Under the pieces are notes generated by a model, which saw nothing but the letters and a program-made list of their open reading frames with translations, did no database searches and was not told the origin of the DNA. Shown here piece by piece: positions 1-11,100 of a DNA stretch of 64,000 bases. Within the stretch, counting starts at the first letter, position 1, and each line of letters starts with the position of its first letter. The position numbers and the translations under genes are program-made. This DNA is from Dastarcus helophoroides (lineage: Eukaryota > Arthropoda > Insecta > Coleoptera > Bothrideridae). The DNA lies in assembly GCA_028583605.1 (NCBI GenBank), contig CM053327.1, positions 25,655,629-25,719,628 of the forward strand, in the 5' to 3' direction.

Positions 1-330
1 TATTGTTAATTAAAGACAAAAAGGTCTGGTTCACACAGATCGATTCTACACCATAGAAGTGTGTTCCCATCGTATTTTCAAAGTTACAGTCGATTCCGCA
101 ATCGTATATTTTAGAATATGCAAAACAGTACAATTGGTGGTACAGCCGATAAAGAAACAAACTATATGAATGGGAATAATTCCCCGGACCCGTCATTTTA
201 ACCGCCCAAAACTTCTACAAGTGAGAAAGTAGAAACACATCTATAAAAGAGTCGCTTTGCCCGCCTGGACCTATGTAACTGAGACTGCATCTAACATGTA
301 CCTCTACAAAAGAGAGTCTTATAAAAAAAT
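1..330. other. non-coding, no feature seen
   Basis: AT-rich sequence without a recognisable gene or repeat boundary. By position it belongs to the long intron inferred for how (minus strand), whose first coding exon is at 12,951-13,077. Confidence 0.4.
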
Positions 331-566
331 GTTGGTGGAACAGACTCGTCCTTGGTTATCTTCAAAAACTGAAATACAAATTTTATTCCCTGCAACCAAG
401 AAAGATAAAAAAACACAACAAAGGTTGCTCTAACGCGTTTCGATAGCCAAGCTATCATCTTCAGAGAGATACTAAATATTGGGTATCGAAACGCGTTAGA
501 GAAACCTTTGTTGAGTTTTTTAATCTTTCTTGGTTACAGGGGACACGATTTGTATTTCAATTCTTA
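331..566. repeat. foldback inverted repeat with hammerhead-like core
   Basis: Two arms of about 85 bp (about 367-448 and 481-566) are imperfect reverse complements around a 30 bp centre. Both arms carry CTAACGCGTTTCGATA next to an oligo-A/T stretch and AACCAAGAAAGAT. A decayed single-arm relative lies at 43,817-43,945, sharing also the outer GGTGGAACAGACT segment, so this is a dispersed family. On the minus strand at 437-464 a CTGAAGA and a GAAAC flank a GATAGC/GCTATC stem, which resembles the hammerhead ribozyme core seen in Penelope-like element terminal repeats. That link is inference. Confidence 0.65.
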
Positions 567-1889
567 TAAACAAAAGCAAATCAATCTTCTTTGTTTGCTT
601 CACATCATCATTGTTGTGCAGTTTATAATTTTCTTAAAACGACCAAAATATGTGGTCTAAAGTTACATACTCTTTATTAATACAGTTGATAAATGTCAAT
701 AGTCAAAAAAGATATCTTATGTTCTCAGAATATCAACATTGTTTTGACCCTGATGCTAGCAATGAAGAATGGGCTTGATTTGTCTTCCACGGAATACACA
801 AATATTTGTCAAGACTTTAGGAGGATTGTTTAGAATTGTAGAAACAAATTTAGAAAAAAAATGACAGTACAAATCAAAATAATCAGGCAAACCACTAATG
901 GGATAGAGAAATGTTGCTTTGGTCGAAAGAAGTAGAGCATTTCTTGAATTAGGCAAATAGAAAAATAAATAAATAACTTTCCCTCGTTCCCTTATATCTC
1001 TGTGAGAGGAACTCCTCCCGTCCCTCTATAAGTGAGAAACTGGATAAGTGAGAAACCTCTATAAGTAAGAAAAAAATCCAATTCCCTTGAACTTTCTCTT
1101 ATTCAGGTTCGACTATATTTGAATAATTATCATTACTACTCATCTGTCCTCTAATCAAAAACTATGAAAACACAAACTAGCGCAAAAGTATGTTAAATCA
1201 CCAGCGCAGTGAACTTAAACACCGTGGTTTTTGGCCAAGTCCAGACCAGGTTTACCCCTTTACCACTTGAACTAAGTAATAATATTATTTTATTTTTTAT
1301 TTACTTCAATTAATATTTTATACTGAAAATAAAGCAACAAATGCCTACAATAAAAAAGAATTATATCGCTAGGGATCAATGTAACTTTCAAACTGAGTAA
1401 ACAAGGAGATAAAACAGAATTTTCGGTCATCAAAACAAAGGAGATATCAGATTCTCGAGATAAAGACATATTCTTAGAATACATTTCATTTACATGAGTT
1501 ATTTTCAGTTACATTTAGCAAGACCGTTCCTTGACAATCCGTCTATTCCAGGTGGCCAAACTTTTATACCTTAGAGGCTACTTATTCTGTAAAATATAGT
1601 CTGCGGGCGACTATGAATTTGGGAAAACAATTTTAGAATTTTTCAAATTTTTTCATAGTGCAACAATTTTAAATTTAAGTGAAAACAAATTGTTCAAATT
1701 TAGCTACTTTAAAAACCTTTGCGGTGGACCGATCTACTTGTGGTGATCCATGGTCTATTCCATAATGAAATTCTTGATTCGTGTGCTGCTAACTTCTTTA
1801 CAATATATTGTTGATTTGTGTGAGGTCATTTGGCTTTTGGTTGCTTTTCTTCACTTCCACCAACTTAGTTCTTTTGTGGGTACCCTAAT
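567..1889. other. non-coding stretch
   Basis: No convincing gene. Around 1,020-1,075 the phrase TATAAGTGAGAAAC recurs three times with small changes (short local duplication). Short open frames here lack coding character or family similarity. Confidence 0.4.
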
Positions 1890-2047
1890 CTAAATTGTTG
1901 CAATGTCTCCCAGATTTTTGATAAAGTCTAGGATGCTTCTTAAATCTAAGTTGCCAGCCAATTCAGCAGGTGTTACTTCAATCCTTCCGAAATATTTCAT
2001 TCTGCTCCGGGTCAGTGAGAGGAAGCTGCATAATATGTGCTCCACTG

Positions 2048-3039
2048 AAAATCCTATCGTATAAAAATGGATGAACTACAAGCAAGGATACCAGACGTAA
2101 GTATATACACGGATGGATCGAAAACAAATACGGGCACTGGAACAGGAATCTTTTCGGAAGACCTGAACCTAAATGTAAGTATTATGTTAGATAAATACTC
2201 AACAATCTTTCAAGCGGAGATGTTGGGAATTTTATATAGCGCCGAACAAATGACGCAACTGAACATTACAGGAAAATATATCCAAATAAAGACGAACAGC
2301 CAGGCAGCCCTTAAGGCCCTGAGGAATGCGAAAACAAACTCAGTGCTGGTATGGAACTGCTACCTAGCTTTAGAACGTCTATCACAAGAGAATGCAGTTG
2401 ATCTAATACGGATCAAAGGACATTCTGGGAAAGAGGGAAACGAACGCGCTGACAAACTGGCGAGGAAGGGTTCGGAGGAACAATTCGTTGGACCAGAACC
2501 AACCCTTCCCCTGGCGAGATCAACCGTAAGATCCCTACTTAACGAAGAAATTTATCGTAAACACAAAGCCATATGGGCATCAATAACAACATGCCGACAA
2601 ACTCACGCATTCATTAAAATGCCGTGCAGGAAAAGGGCAAAAATATGCCTACAATTCTCAAGGAATAATCTCAGGAAACTTATAGGGATATGGACAGGTC
2701 ACTGTCGATTAAACAAACACCTCCACAGAATGGGAATTACAAACGACCCGAGTTGCAGAGGGTGTTTAGAAGAAGATGAGAGTGTCGAGCATGTGATGTG
2801 TCACTGCCTGGCACTAGCATCAATTAGAGGATCCACGCTGGGGGACTTATGGCCTAGTGTGGCCAGTTTGAGAGAGGCGCATCCTAGGGACGTCCTTCAG
2901 TTTCTCAACAAGGTTGGATGGCTGAATGAATGACCAAGGACACCTCAATCACGGGGATAGCACAATGGGCCCGGAAATGGTGGCCTAAGTGCTGGCCTAA
3001 ACTTTAGGCAACCCACAACAAATCCAGAATCCATCCAGA
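2048..3039 (+). mobile_element. 5'-truncated RNase H non-LTR insertion with 13 bp target duplication
   Basis: The 992 bp insertion is bounded by identical 13 bp copies of ATGTGCTCCACTG at 2,035-2,047 and 3,040-3,052. Removing it rejoins the open frame of the minus-strand relic around it. It contains the RNase H/zinc-knuckle C-terminus of ORF2 (2,067-2,933) and a short 3' UTR with a CACAATGGGCC block, as is common in I/R1-type elements. No poly(A) tail is visible. Confidence 0.8.
2067..2933 (+). pseudogene. RNase HI domain plus zinc-knuckle tail of non-LTR ORF2
   Basis: An open frame of 288 codons, the longest uninterrupted mobile-element frame in the window. RNase HI motifs in order: YTDGS near residue 16, AEMLGI near 50, then KTNSQAA near 75, then HSGKEGNERADKLA near 119. 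The third acidic position, normally Asp in (S/T)DSQ, is Asn here, so catalytic activity is doubtful. The C-terminal half has the GHCRLNKHLHRMG and CRGC...EHVMCHC zinc-knuckle typical of I/R1/LOA-type non-LTR elements. The reverse transcriptase upstream is missing (5' truncation), so this is a fragment and not a free RNase H gene. The start given is the first ATG in the frame; the frame was originally internal to ORF2. Confidence 0.8.
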
Positions 3040-3112
3040 ATGTGCTCCACTGTCTCATTCGAATGGCAGAATCTACAGAGACCGTGTTACCCATTTTCTT
3101 GAGGTGGTATCT

Positions 3113-4249
3113 TCTTTTTAAGTTCAATCCACTCGCAAAGGGCAACCCCACTATGCCTTCAGAGCACCGCGAGTAGGATACGGAAGCAAGAATAGGTGGC
3201 GATGAACCGCCTTCTTAAACAAGGATAGGTGGCGATGATTCACCATCTTAAACAAAGATAGATTGTAATTTTTCGGAAAAATTCCGTCCGGTAACGAATT
3301 CCATAGCTTGGATGTTCTGCAGAAAAAAGGGTCTCCATAAAGAAGTCCTATAGAAAAAAAGGTCTCCATAGACAAAAGTCCTCACTAGGTCAAGCCCGAC
3401 CTCACAGGAATTTGCTGTCTCTGACTGTCTTGTATGCCTTAAAAATCTTATCCTTGGAAGGACCAATCCCATTATTTCTTGCGAACATCTTCCGATCAAA
3501 ATCTTGTCATCAATTAGGCGAATTACCCTTCTTTAAATTAAATCCAAAAGAGCCAAAGTGTGATTTGGAGCTGAACTCCAAACGTGAAAACAGTATTCCA
3601 GTGTTGGCCTAACCTGAACTTTGTATAGACGTAACAGCTGATGAGATGTGAAGTACTTTTTAGCTCTAAAAAGAAAGTCTAGCTTCTGAAAAGCGGACTT
3701 CGCAATGGCACGCACATGATCGTCCCAAAAGAAGTTGATTCTCGCATTTAATTCTAGAATAGACAGCTTAAATCCCATCGGAAGGATTTTACCGCCCATG
3801 AGTAGGTTCGTTGCATTATCCCTTGATGTTTTCTTAGAGAAAATCGGATGAGGTGTTAAAATCGACCAGATTTTTCTTACCCCATTCCAGAACAGTTTCG
3901 ACATCCCGATTAATAATTCCCTTAGCCGATCTGAAGCAGCAACGGATAATGCTTTATCAGAGAAAAAAGATAAAACCAGGCACCAGGCTGCGTAACTGTA
4001 TATCGGATTGGAAGTTGAAGCTAAGAGATCGTTTATGTGTAACAGAAACAGAGTAGGAGACAGGACAGTCCCTTGAGGCACCCCGGCATTAATCACAAAT
4101 ATCACAGCGACCTTAAGAGATCTGTCAGCGATAAAACTGGATATCAAATGACAGAGTTCAGGAGGAAGACCATAAGATGTTAATTTGGCAAGAAGAGATC
4201 AGTGCTAGACTGTATCGAAGGCCTTTAAGATATCCAATGTCACAATCCT
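3113..4249 (-). mobile_element. non-LTR retrotransposon family A, 5'-truncated copy
   Basis: The 3' end (3,113 side) has the family hallmark GCGAGTGGATTGAAC followed by A's on the minus strand. The reading frames decode the second half of a reverse transcriptase: INAGVPQGTVLSPTLF (motif B), a degenerate motif C where YADD is replaced by YAAW, thumb, and the C-terminal region ending near ...GALKA. Several frameshifts break it. It is inserted into the family B' relic. Four further copies or tails lie at 21,890-24,008, 29,476-31,055, 32,562-33,054 and 62,233-62,307. The absence of RNase H and the AP-type endonuclease seen in the 22 kb copy suggest a CR1/jockey-like clade; the exact clade is unresolved. 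Confidence 0.75.
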
Positions 4250-4412
4250 CAAGCAACAATCTCAAGGCGCAATAACCGTTAAGAAGACCAGTAATAAGTC
4301 TCAAATCATTCTCAGGTAAGTCTATGAGCTTTCTTGTATTCTCTACCGAATTGATTAGAAATTTTAAACTCGGAAAGTGTAAAAGCAGAATTTTGAGAAA
4401 TCGAAATTTCAA

Positions 4413-4847
4413 ATAAATTATCCGAAATTTATATGAAAAAATTCTCCATACTCTGGCTTCAAATTCGAGAGATGAATGTCGAGATTTCGAAAAATAGAAA
4501 TCAAAACTTCCGAATAAAAGTTGAAACTGTAATTAAAGTTGAAACATGGGGTCAAAATACCAATTATAAGCTAATGGCATATATCAGTAGGTTTGATCAT
4601 TTATAAAATTTAGAGTTTGGAAACCAACGACGATTTCGACCTTGTTATATCTCGTCAGTTTGGTATATCCAACCTAAATGCTGACAAATCTTCTGGCAAG
4701 TAGATATTATAGAATCAACGCACGTAGTCCGTGTGACTCCTAAGTGCTGCCACCTATTGGTTCACAGGGAAACTATGTACAACTCCAACAAGTGCCGAAT
4801 GCAAAATAATAGAATGCAACAGTATGCAGCCCTCTAAGTTTAGTGGA
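4413..4847. repeat. AT-rich stretch and first copy of dispersed repeat G
   Basis: 4,413-4,560 is short TCGAAATTT-type AT-rich sequence. 4,590-4,760 is one copy of a dispersed repeat with the phrase ATCTCGTCAGTTTGGTATATC. A second copy is at about 5,195-5,395 and an inverted one at about 50,880-51,000 inside DDX18 intron 3. No coding potential is recognised. Confidence 0.55.
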
Positions 4848-5212
4848 TCATAGGTAGCTTAACTACCAATAGTTGAACCACAAACGCTTAGCAAACGATT
4901 GCTCTCTATGGAAACCCCAGAAGACTAAATTCTAATGCATAGATCAATAGGTTTGAACATTTATAACGATCATAGGTAGCCAAACTACCAACAGTTGAAC
5001 CACAAACGCTTACCAAACGGTTGCTCTCTAGGCAAGTCCCAGAAGACTAGATTCTAATGCATAGATCAATAGGTTTAAACATTTATAACGATCATAGGTA
5101 GCCAAACTACCAACAGTTGAACTGTAAACACTTACCAAACGGTTGCTCTCTAGGAAAGCTCCAGAAGACTAGATTCTAATGCACATATCACTAACTTTGG
5201 ACATTTATAACT
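4848..5212. repeat. three-unit tandem repeat, period about 121 bp
   Basis: Three head-to-tail units begin near 4,850, 4,970 and 5,091. Each contains ATCATAGGTAGC, an inverted pair GGTAG...CTACC, GTTGAACCACAAACGCTTA, GGTTGCTCTCTA and CCAGAAGACTA, followed by GATTCTAATGCATAGATC. A single-unit version with the same left flank is at 11,490-11,672, which suggests a dispersed element that expanded locally here. Confidence 0.75.
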
Positions 5213-7860
5213 TTCAGAGTTTAGAAACCAAGGACCGGTTTCGATCTTATTAGATCTCGTCAGTTTGGCATATCCAACCCGAATGCTACAAATTTTCCGT
5301 CGAATAGATTCTATAGAATTACGGACGTCCTCCGTTAGTTGAGATTTTAAAAAAAGTCGAATAGGTTTACGAGGAAACACATGGGTCACATGAGATTATA
5401 CTAAGCTGTTATGAAACAGCGACAAAAAATTAGAAATGAACCCCAATCCTTTAAATTCCATAAACCCCAAATCGTCAACTAATGAATGAATTCTGGTTTT
5501 TAAAACCATAATATTCGACTCAAGTCTGTCTAGTTGGAGGCCAAAGAATATTCTTGAGAGTAATGTCATTGACATGTGTATTAGGATTTTTTAATTGCAA
5601 CTGGTGACAAGTTTGGCGTTGGCGTGGAATTTGTTATAGCTACCGATAAACCAATAAAGTTGTGGCGATACGGAGAATACATATACAGAGGGGAGGTAGA
5701 GTGAGACCAGAGTTGGAATGCGATGCAACCGGTCAAGAAAACGACCAACTGACCGATCCGGCTTACTTGACGGCCCGTAAAACGGAACACATTGCTTATT
5801 ATTATTACCTTTCCATTTTGATCCTTTACACTCCACTTAGCTAACAAGAAAAATCGTGAGCTTACAATCATTGAGACTTAAGTAAGATGTCAATTTGATT
5901 GTTACCGTTTAAGAGCATCATTTAACCGCTTTGTATGCTGAATACTACTTCGAATACAAATTTTATGAAAAAAACAATGAGTAAAAGTATACGACGTTTC
6001 CTTTTTTTTTAAATGTTAAATTGAGAGCTGCTATTAATTTATTATTATCAGCGACTACATCTACGAAATTAATTGCAGTTACAACTTGGCGAAAAAACTG
6101 TCCAAAAATAATTAAATTGACAAATCAATTTGTTTTAAAATGTTATAACTGGCTCCTGGTTTTAATTAAGAACCAGATTGCTGTAAGATGGCGATATATG
6201 GTGATGATCAAACATACTTTCTCATTTATAGAAACAATTTGGGTAAACGTAATAAAACTAATTTAATGAGCTACATACAAATGTAAAAGGTTCGTGCAGA
6301 TTGCAGAATGATGTTTTGCTCTAATTCTTTGATAAGATCACGTATATATTTAGCTGCCTCGCAGCGAACTTCCAGTTATTTATTGGGTGGCAAAATTACG
6401 CCCTATCGCATTAGATAATGCTCTCAAACTATTATGTTAAAAGAATCCTTCGTGCAAAGATACAGTAAGGTGCCCTATTATTAAATAACGCTGCCGTCGC
6501 TGTCAAATCATTTATTTATCCAGAAAATCGAGGACGTGTATTTACTCTTTCTAGAGATATTAGTTTGGAAGTATCTGGAATAGTGTTCGGGGATAAAACA
6601 TATCCTATAAAGATCCCACCTTGCAAGGTAGCTCTATACCAATTTTCATCAAGATCGCTCCATTATTGAGCCGTGGACAAACACGCAAATGCACTTTCGA
6701 TTTTAAAACGAAACACAATTCCAACTTTTTTACTGGAAATGTTTTTACCTAAGAGAACATTTATTAACTCCACAAACGTTAATAGTTTTGGAATTATTTG
6801 CGAAAAAACTAGACCCTTTTTTTCAAATCTTTGTTAACTTTGAACAATTTTTATGTACATGCTTGAGACTTTTTGAGTTTTTTTCTAGATGTTACATCAA
6901 ATCCAAGAACTCTGGCTCACGTTTTTTCACTTATGAATTAAATTTTAGGTCAAAAGTAATGAGTAACTACCATCGTCATTTTGCTACTTGAATAAACGGC
7001 TAAAAAGCAAAGTAATACCGAATAAAATATGTAAATAAGAAACACATGTTATTACATAAAATGACATCATGCTGAATTATATTATCCATTCTAAATACGG
7101 CGTATGACATTACCTTTTTGTTTTTGTACGCTTTATTGAAATGCCAACAGATGTGCGAAAGAGATCAAACACAATTTTACATCGCAAGAAAGAATTACCT
7201 TCAAACGTAATTATGCAACGTTCCATATTTTTTTAGGTAACCCGAAGCCGACCAATTAACGCAAAAAAGTGAAATATCCATGAAGGATATTTGGAAACTG
7301 ACTCTGTGTGCTTTACAAATAAAGTGTTTGTAGCGGAAATGTAATTAGATAAAATGTGTTGAGATTCGTTGGAGTGCATACAGATTTATGATCTTCAAAA
7401 ATAACAGTTATTTCACAAGATGATGTTAATATCAATTTGCAACTTTTTTTTATCTTAGGGTGACGCTATCTCTTGCTTGTTGTATCGGGGTCATCTCCGT
7501 AGTTAATGAAGCTATTTAGTCATAGAAATATATCATTTTGAATATCAGAGTAAAAGCAGATATGAACTCACTGATTTTTTAGGTTATTTTTTTATGGTTA
7601 TGCATCAGAATAAAAATTGTCTCGCCTTATATGTAAAAAAAATGTTGTCGAAATCAAGGTTCGCCCTTTCACTATAGCTATAAATAAAAATTACATTGGT
7701 GCAATCCTTATTAGTTAAGCACAAATAAAATAAAAATAAATATGTAATATCAAATTTTTAATCGAAAATTTCTATATAAAAATATTAACATATTGATTAT
7801 TCCATGTTGCACTGTACAGTGATTTTACAATTAAACAGTTAAAATAATAAAATAAGTTGT
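5213..7860. other. non-coding stretch
   Basis: The second copy of repeat G runs to about 5,395. A less AT-rich block at about 5,590-5,850 has overlapping short open frames in several phases but no recognisable protein. The remainder is AT-rich without visible structure. No exon matching the KH domain of how was found here on the minus strand. Confidence 0.4.
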
Positions 7861-7901
7861 GTTACTGAGAATTGTTTAAATTTTAAACAATGCTCAGTAA
7901 C
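7861..7901. repeat. near-perfect palindrome / hairpin
   Basis: GTTACTGAG and ATTGTTTAAA are mirrored by TTTAAACAAT and CTCAGTAAC, giving two arms of about 19 bp with almost no loop and one mismatch. It could be the core of a small foldback element; function unknown. Confidence 0.7.
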
Positions 7902-7954
7902 CTTTTTAACTTCTAGTAAGCGTGCAGATATGTATAAGGGTCCAAAATCTACAT

Positions 7955-8049
7955 TCATCAACAGTGGCGGTGGGTAAGGCGACTACTTCTTTGAGATCTC
8001 GCTTAGTAGGCCGCGGGTTCAAACTCCGGTGCCGATCACGCATTTTTTT
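7955..8049 (+). repeat. tRNA-like sequence (probable SINE head)
   Basis: A box A-like GTGGCGGTGGGTAAGG at 7,964-7,979 is followed about 36 bp later by a good box B, GGTTCAAACTCC, at 8,016-8,027, and then by a run of seven T's near 8,043. This is the internal pol III promoter spacing of tRNA genes. The acceptor and T stems do not pair well, so it is not an intact tRNA; a tRNA-derived SINE or relic is more likely. Confidence 0.45.
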
Positions 8050-8179
8050 AATTGCATTACGCATCTTACTCAAACTACATAATACTGTTAACGTTAGAAG
8101 ATATTGGTAATGCAAATTAGCGTGATGGCGACGAGATTTAGAATGATGGTAACGCCAAACCATAAGTTTTCCCTCACAT

Positions 8180-11100
8180 CAAAAATTGCTCAACGCGCTT
8201 AAAGAAGTTTTTACTTCAAAAAGAAAAGATTAAAATTAAAATGTTTAAAACTCGAAATTTTGAAACAGTCGAAATAATAAAAACTCGAAATTTTCTAAAA
8301 AAAGTTAAAATGTTTGAAAAAAAACAAAATTTAAGATCAGAATTTGAAAATGTCAAAAAAGTCAAATTTCTGAAATAGGTTAGAAATTTTGAAATGTTAA
8401 AATGTTCAAAAAGCCGAACAAAATAGACATTTTGAAAAAGTGTTTAAATTTTCAAAAAAATAACGAGATTTTCGAAAATGTTGAATTGAAAGTAGAATTT
8501 TTCAAGTTCAAAATATACCTACAAACTCAAAATGTCAAGAAAAAGTCAAATTTTTATTAAAGTTGAACTTTTCAAAAAGGTTAAAGTCTAGATAAAAGTC
8601 GATATTTTCAAAAAAAAAGCCAAAATGATCAAAAAAGTCGAAAATTTCAATCAAAAAAAAGTAACATCTTTCAAAAGAAGTCGAAATTGATAAAAAGTCA
8701 AATTTGCAGGAAATCATTTTCAAAATAAATCGAAATTTTGGAAAAAATCGATGAAGAATCCAAATTTTTTAATTAAGTCAAAATTTTGAGCGAAAAAGTC
8801 GAAATTTTGTTATAAATAGGATCTTGAAAAAAGTGGAAATTTTAAGATATCGACATTTTTTAGAAAAGTGGAACTTTTCAAAAAAGCTTACATGTTCAAA
8901 AATTGAAAATTTCAAAATTAGTCGAAATGTAGAGAGTCGAAATTTCCAAATAAAAGACCTTAAGTTTTACAAAAAGTCAATCTTTTCAAAGAAGTCAAAT
9001 TAAATCTAAATCAGGGGAATGTTTCAAAGTCATAATTTGAGTCTGAAAAATTCGATTTATTCCCAAACTTTCGAGTTTCTTCTCAGAATTTTTCTCCACC
9101 AGCAAGGAACACTGCTTTTGATTTATTTTTCCTAAAATGTGGGCAATGACAAAATTTTTCAAAAAAGTTCATTTTTTTCAAATTTATTCCTCCGTTTCGC
9201 TTGAAGTTTAAAGTCAAAATTTTGAGAAAAAGTCCAAATGTTGTTATAAATGGGAATTTGAAAAAAATTGGAAATATTAAGATATCATTTTTTAAAAAAG
9301 TGGCACTTTTCAAAAAAAGCTGACATGTTCAAAAATTGAAAATTTATAGATTAGTCGAAATGTAGAAAGAGTCGAAATTCCAAATAGAAGAATCTTTAAG
9401 TTTTAAAAAAATCAATCCTTTCAAAGAAGTCAAATTAAATCAAAAACGAGAAGAATGTTTCAAAGTCATAATTTGAGTCTCAAAAATTCGACTTATTTCC
9501 AAACTTTTGAGTTTCTTCTCAGAATTTTTTGGCACTCGCAAGGAACACTGCTTTTGATTTCTTTTTCCTAAATTGTAGGCAATGACAAAATTTTCTGTTT
9601 TCCAAAAAAGTTCAATTTTTTAAAATTTATTCCCCCGTTTCGCTTGAAGTTTAAAGTCAAAATTTTGAGGGAAAAAGTTCAAATTTTGTTATAAATGGGG
9701 ATTTTCAAAAAAAGTTGACATGTTCAAAAATTGAAAATTTAAAAATTAGTCGAAATGTAGAAATAGTCGAAATTTCCAAATAAAAGACCCTAAGCTTTAA
9801 AAAAAGTCAATCTTTTCAAAGTTTAAAAAAATCAATCCTTTCAGAGAAGTCAAATTAAATCTAAAACAGCAGAATGTTTCAAAGTCATAATTTGAGTCTC
9901 AAAATTTCGACTTATTTCTAAACTTTCGAGTTTCTTCTCGGAATTTTTCGCCGTTCGCGAGGAACACTGCTTTTAATTTCTTTTTCCTAAAATTTGGGCA
10001 ATGTCAAAATTTTTTGTTTCCCAAAAAAGTTCATTTTTGTTCAAGTTTGTTCCTTCGTTTTGCTGGAAGTTTTATAGTCAAAATTTTGTGATAAATAGGA
10101 ATTTCAAAAAAGTGGACAGTTTCAAATATAGACATTTTTTCTAAGAAGTGGCCATTTTCAAAAAAAGTTGACATGTTTAAAAACTGAAAATCTAAAAATT
10201 AGTCGAAATGTAGAAAGAGTTTGGCCTTTTTTAATGTTAAATTGTCGACGTTTTTTATCGATATTATTTAAACTCAAAAGAATTGAAAAATGTCGAAATT
10301 TATAAAAAACTACCTATTCTTGAGTGTTTACTATTTTTGTTTTTAGAATTTTGAAAAAGAATCAAACATTTTTGAAAAACTCAAAATTTTGAGAAAAAGA
10401 CGAAATTTTAATAAAAACGTTGATTTTTTTTAATAGACAACGTATTTAAAAGAAAGTTGAAATTTTTAAAAGTCAAAATTTCAAAATACGTAGTCAAAAC
10501 TTTGAAAGTTGAAATTTGCAAAAAAGTCGAAATTCAAAAGAACTATTATAAAAATTTTCCAAAGTACGTCAAAATTTTGAAGACGAAATTTTCCGAAAAA
10601 TTCAAAATCTAAGAAAAAAAACGGAATTTTGAAAAAAGTATCGAGTATTTTTAAAAAACTCAAAATTTTGAGAAAACCGCAAAATTTTGATCAAGATGGG
10701 AACGCGAAGAGTAGAAATGTTGATTTTTTTAAATAGACTACAAATTTAAAAAAGTGAAAATTTTCAAAAACAAAATAATCAAAAGAACCCGAATTTTGAA
10801 AAAGAATCAAATATTTTTAAAAAACTTAAAGTTTTCAGAAAAAGAAATGTGATGAAAATGGGAACACGGAAAAAGTAGAAATTTTGAAATCTTAAACTTT
10901 TTTTTAATGGACGATACATTTAAAAAAGTTTAAATTTTCTAAACTTCCAAATTTGAAAATATGTCGGTCGAAATTCGAACAGTCGAAATTTGCAAAAAGG
11001 TCGAAATTGAAAATGATTATTAGAATTTTCCAAAGTCAAAATTTCCAGAAAAATTCGAAATTTTCAAAAAAAGCTGAAATCTAGAAAATACCAGAATTTT

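Larger units (their letters stand above)
1890..4400 (-). pseudogene. RNase H-type non-LTR retrotransposon relic (family B'), split by two insertions
   Basis: Three pieces of one ORF2 C-terminus can be read on the minus strand. About 4,400-4,250 encodes a RKLIDLPENDLRLITGLL-type segment that corresponds to the conserved TGHC region after RNase H. About 3,112-3,053 encodes HLKKMG and, after a frameshift, the zinc-knuckle CRFC...EHIL. Positions 2,047-1,890 encode the last approximately 50 residues, ending in a stop at 1,890-1,892. The pieces are separated by a family A retrotransposon (3,113-4,249) and by a second RNase H element (2,048-3,039). The order matches the C-terminus of I/R1/LOA-type elements. 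It is dead: frameshifted and interrupted. Confidence 0.7.

Noticed and set aside
5581..5871. Overlapping frames in a less AT-rich block, possible exon
   Set aside because: No similarity in any frame and no matching splice partners; could not be tied to how or any other gene.
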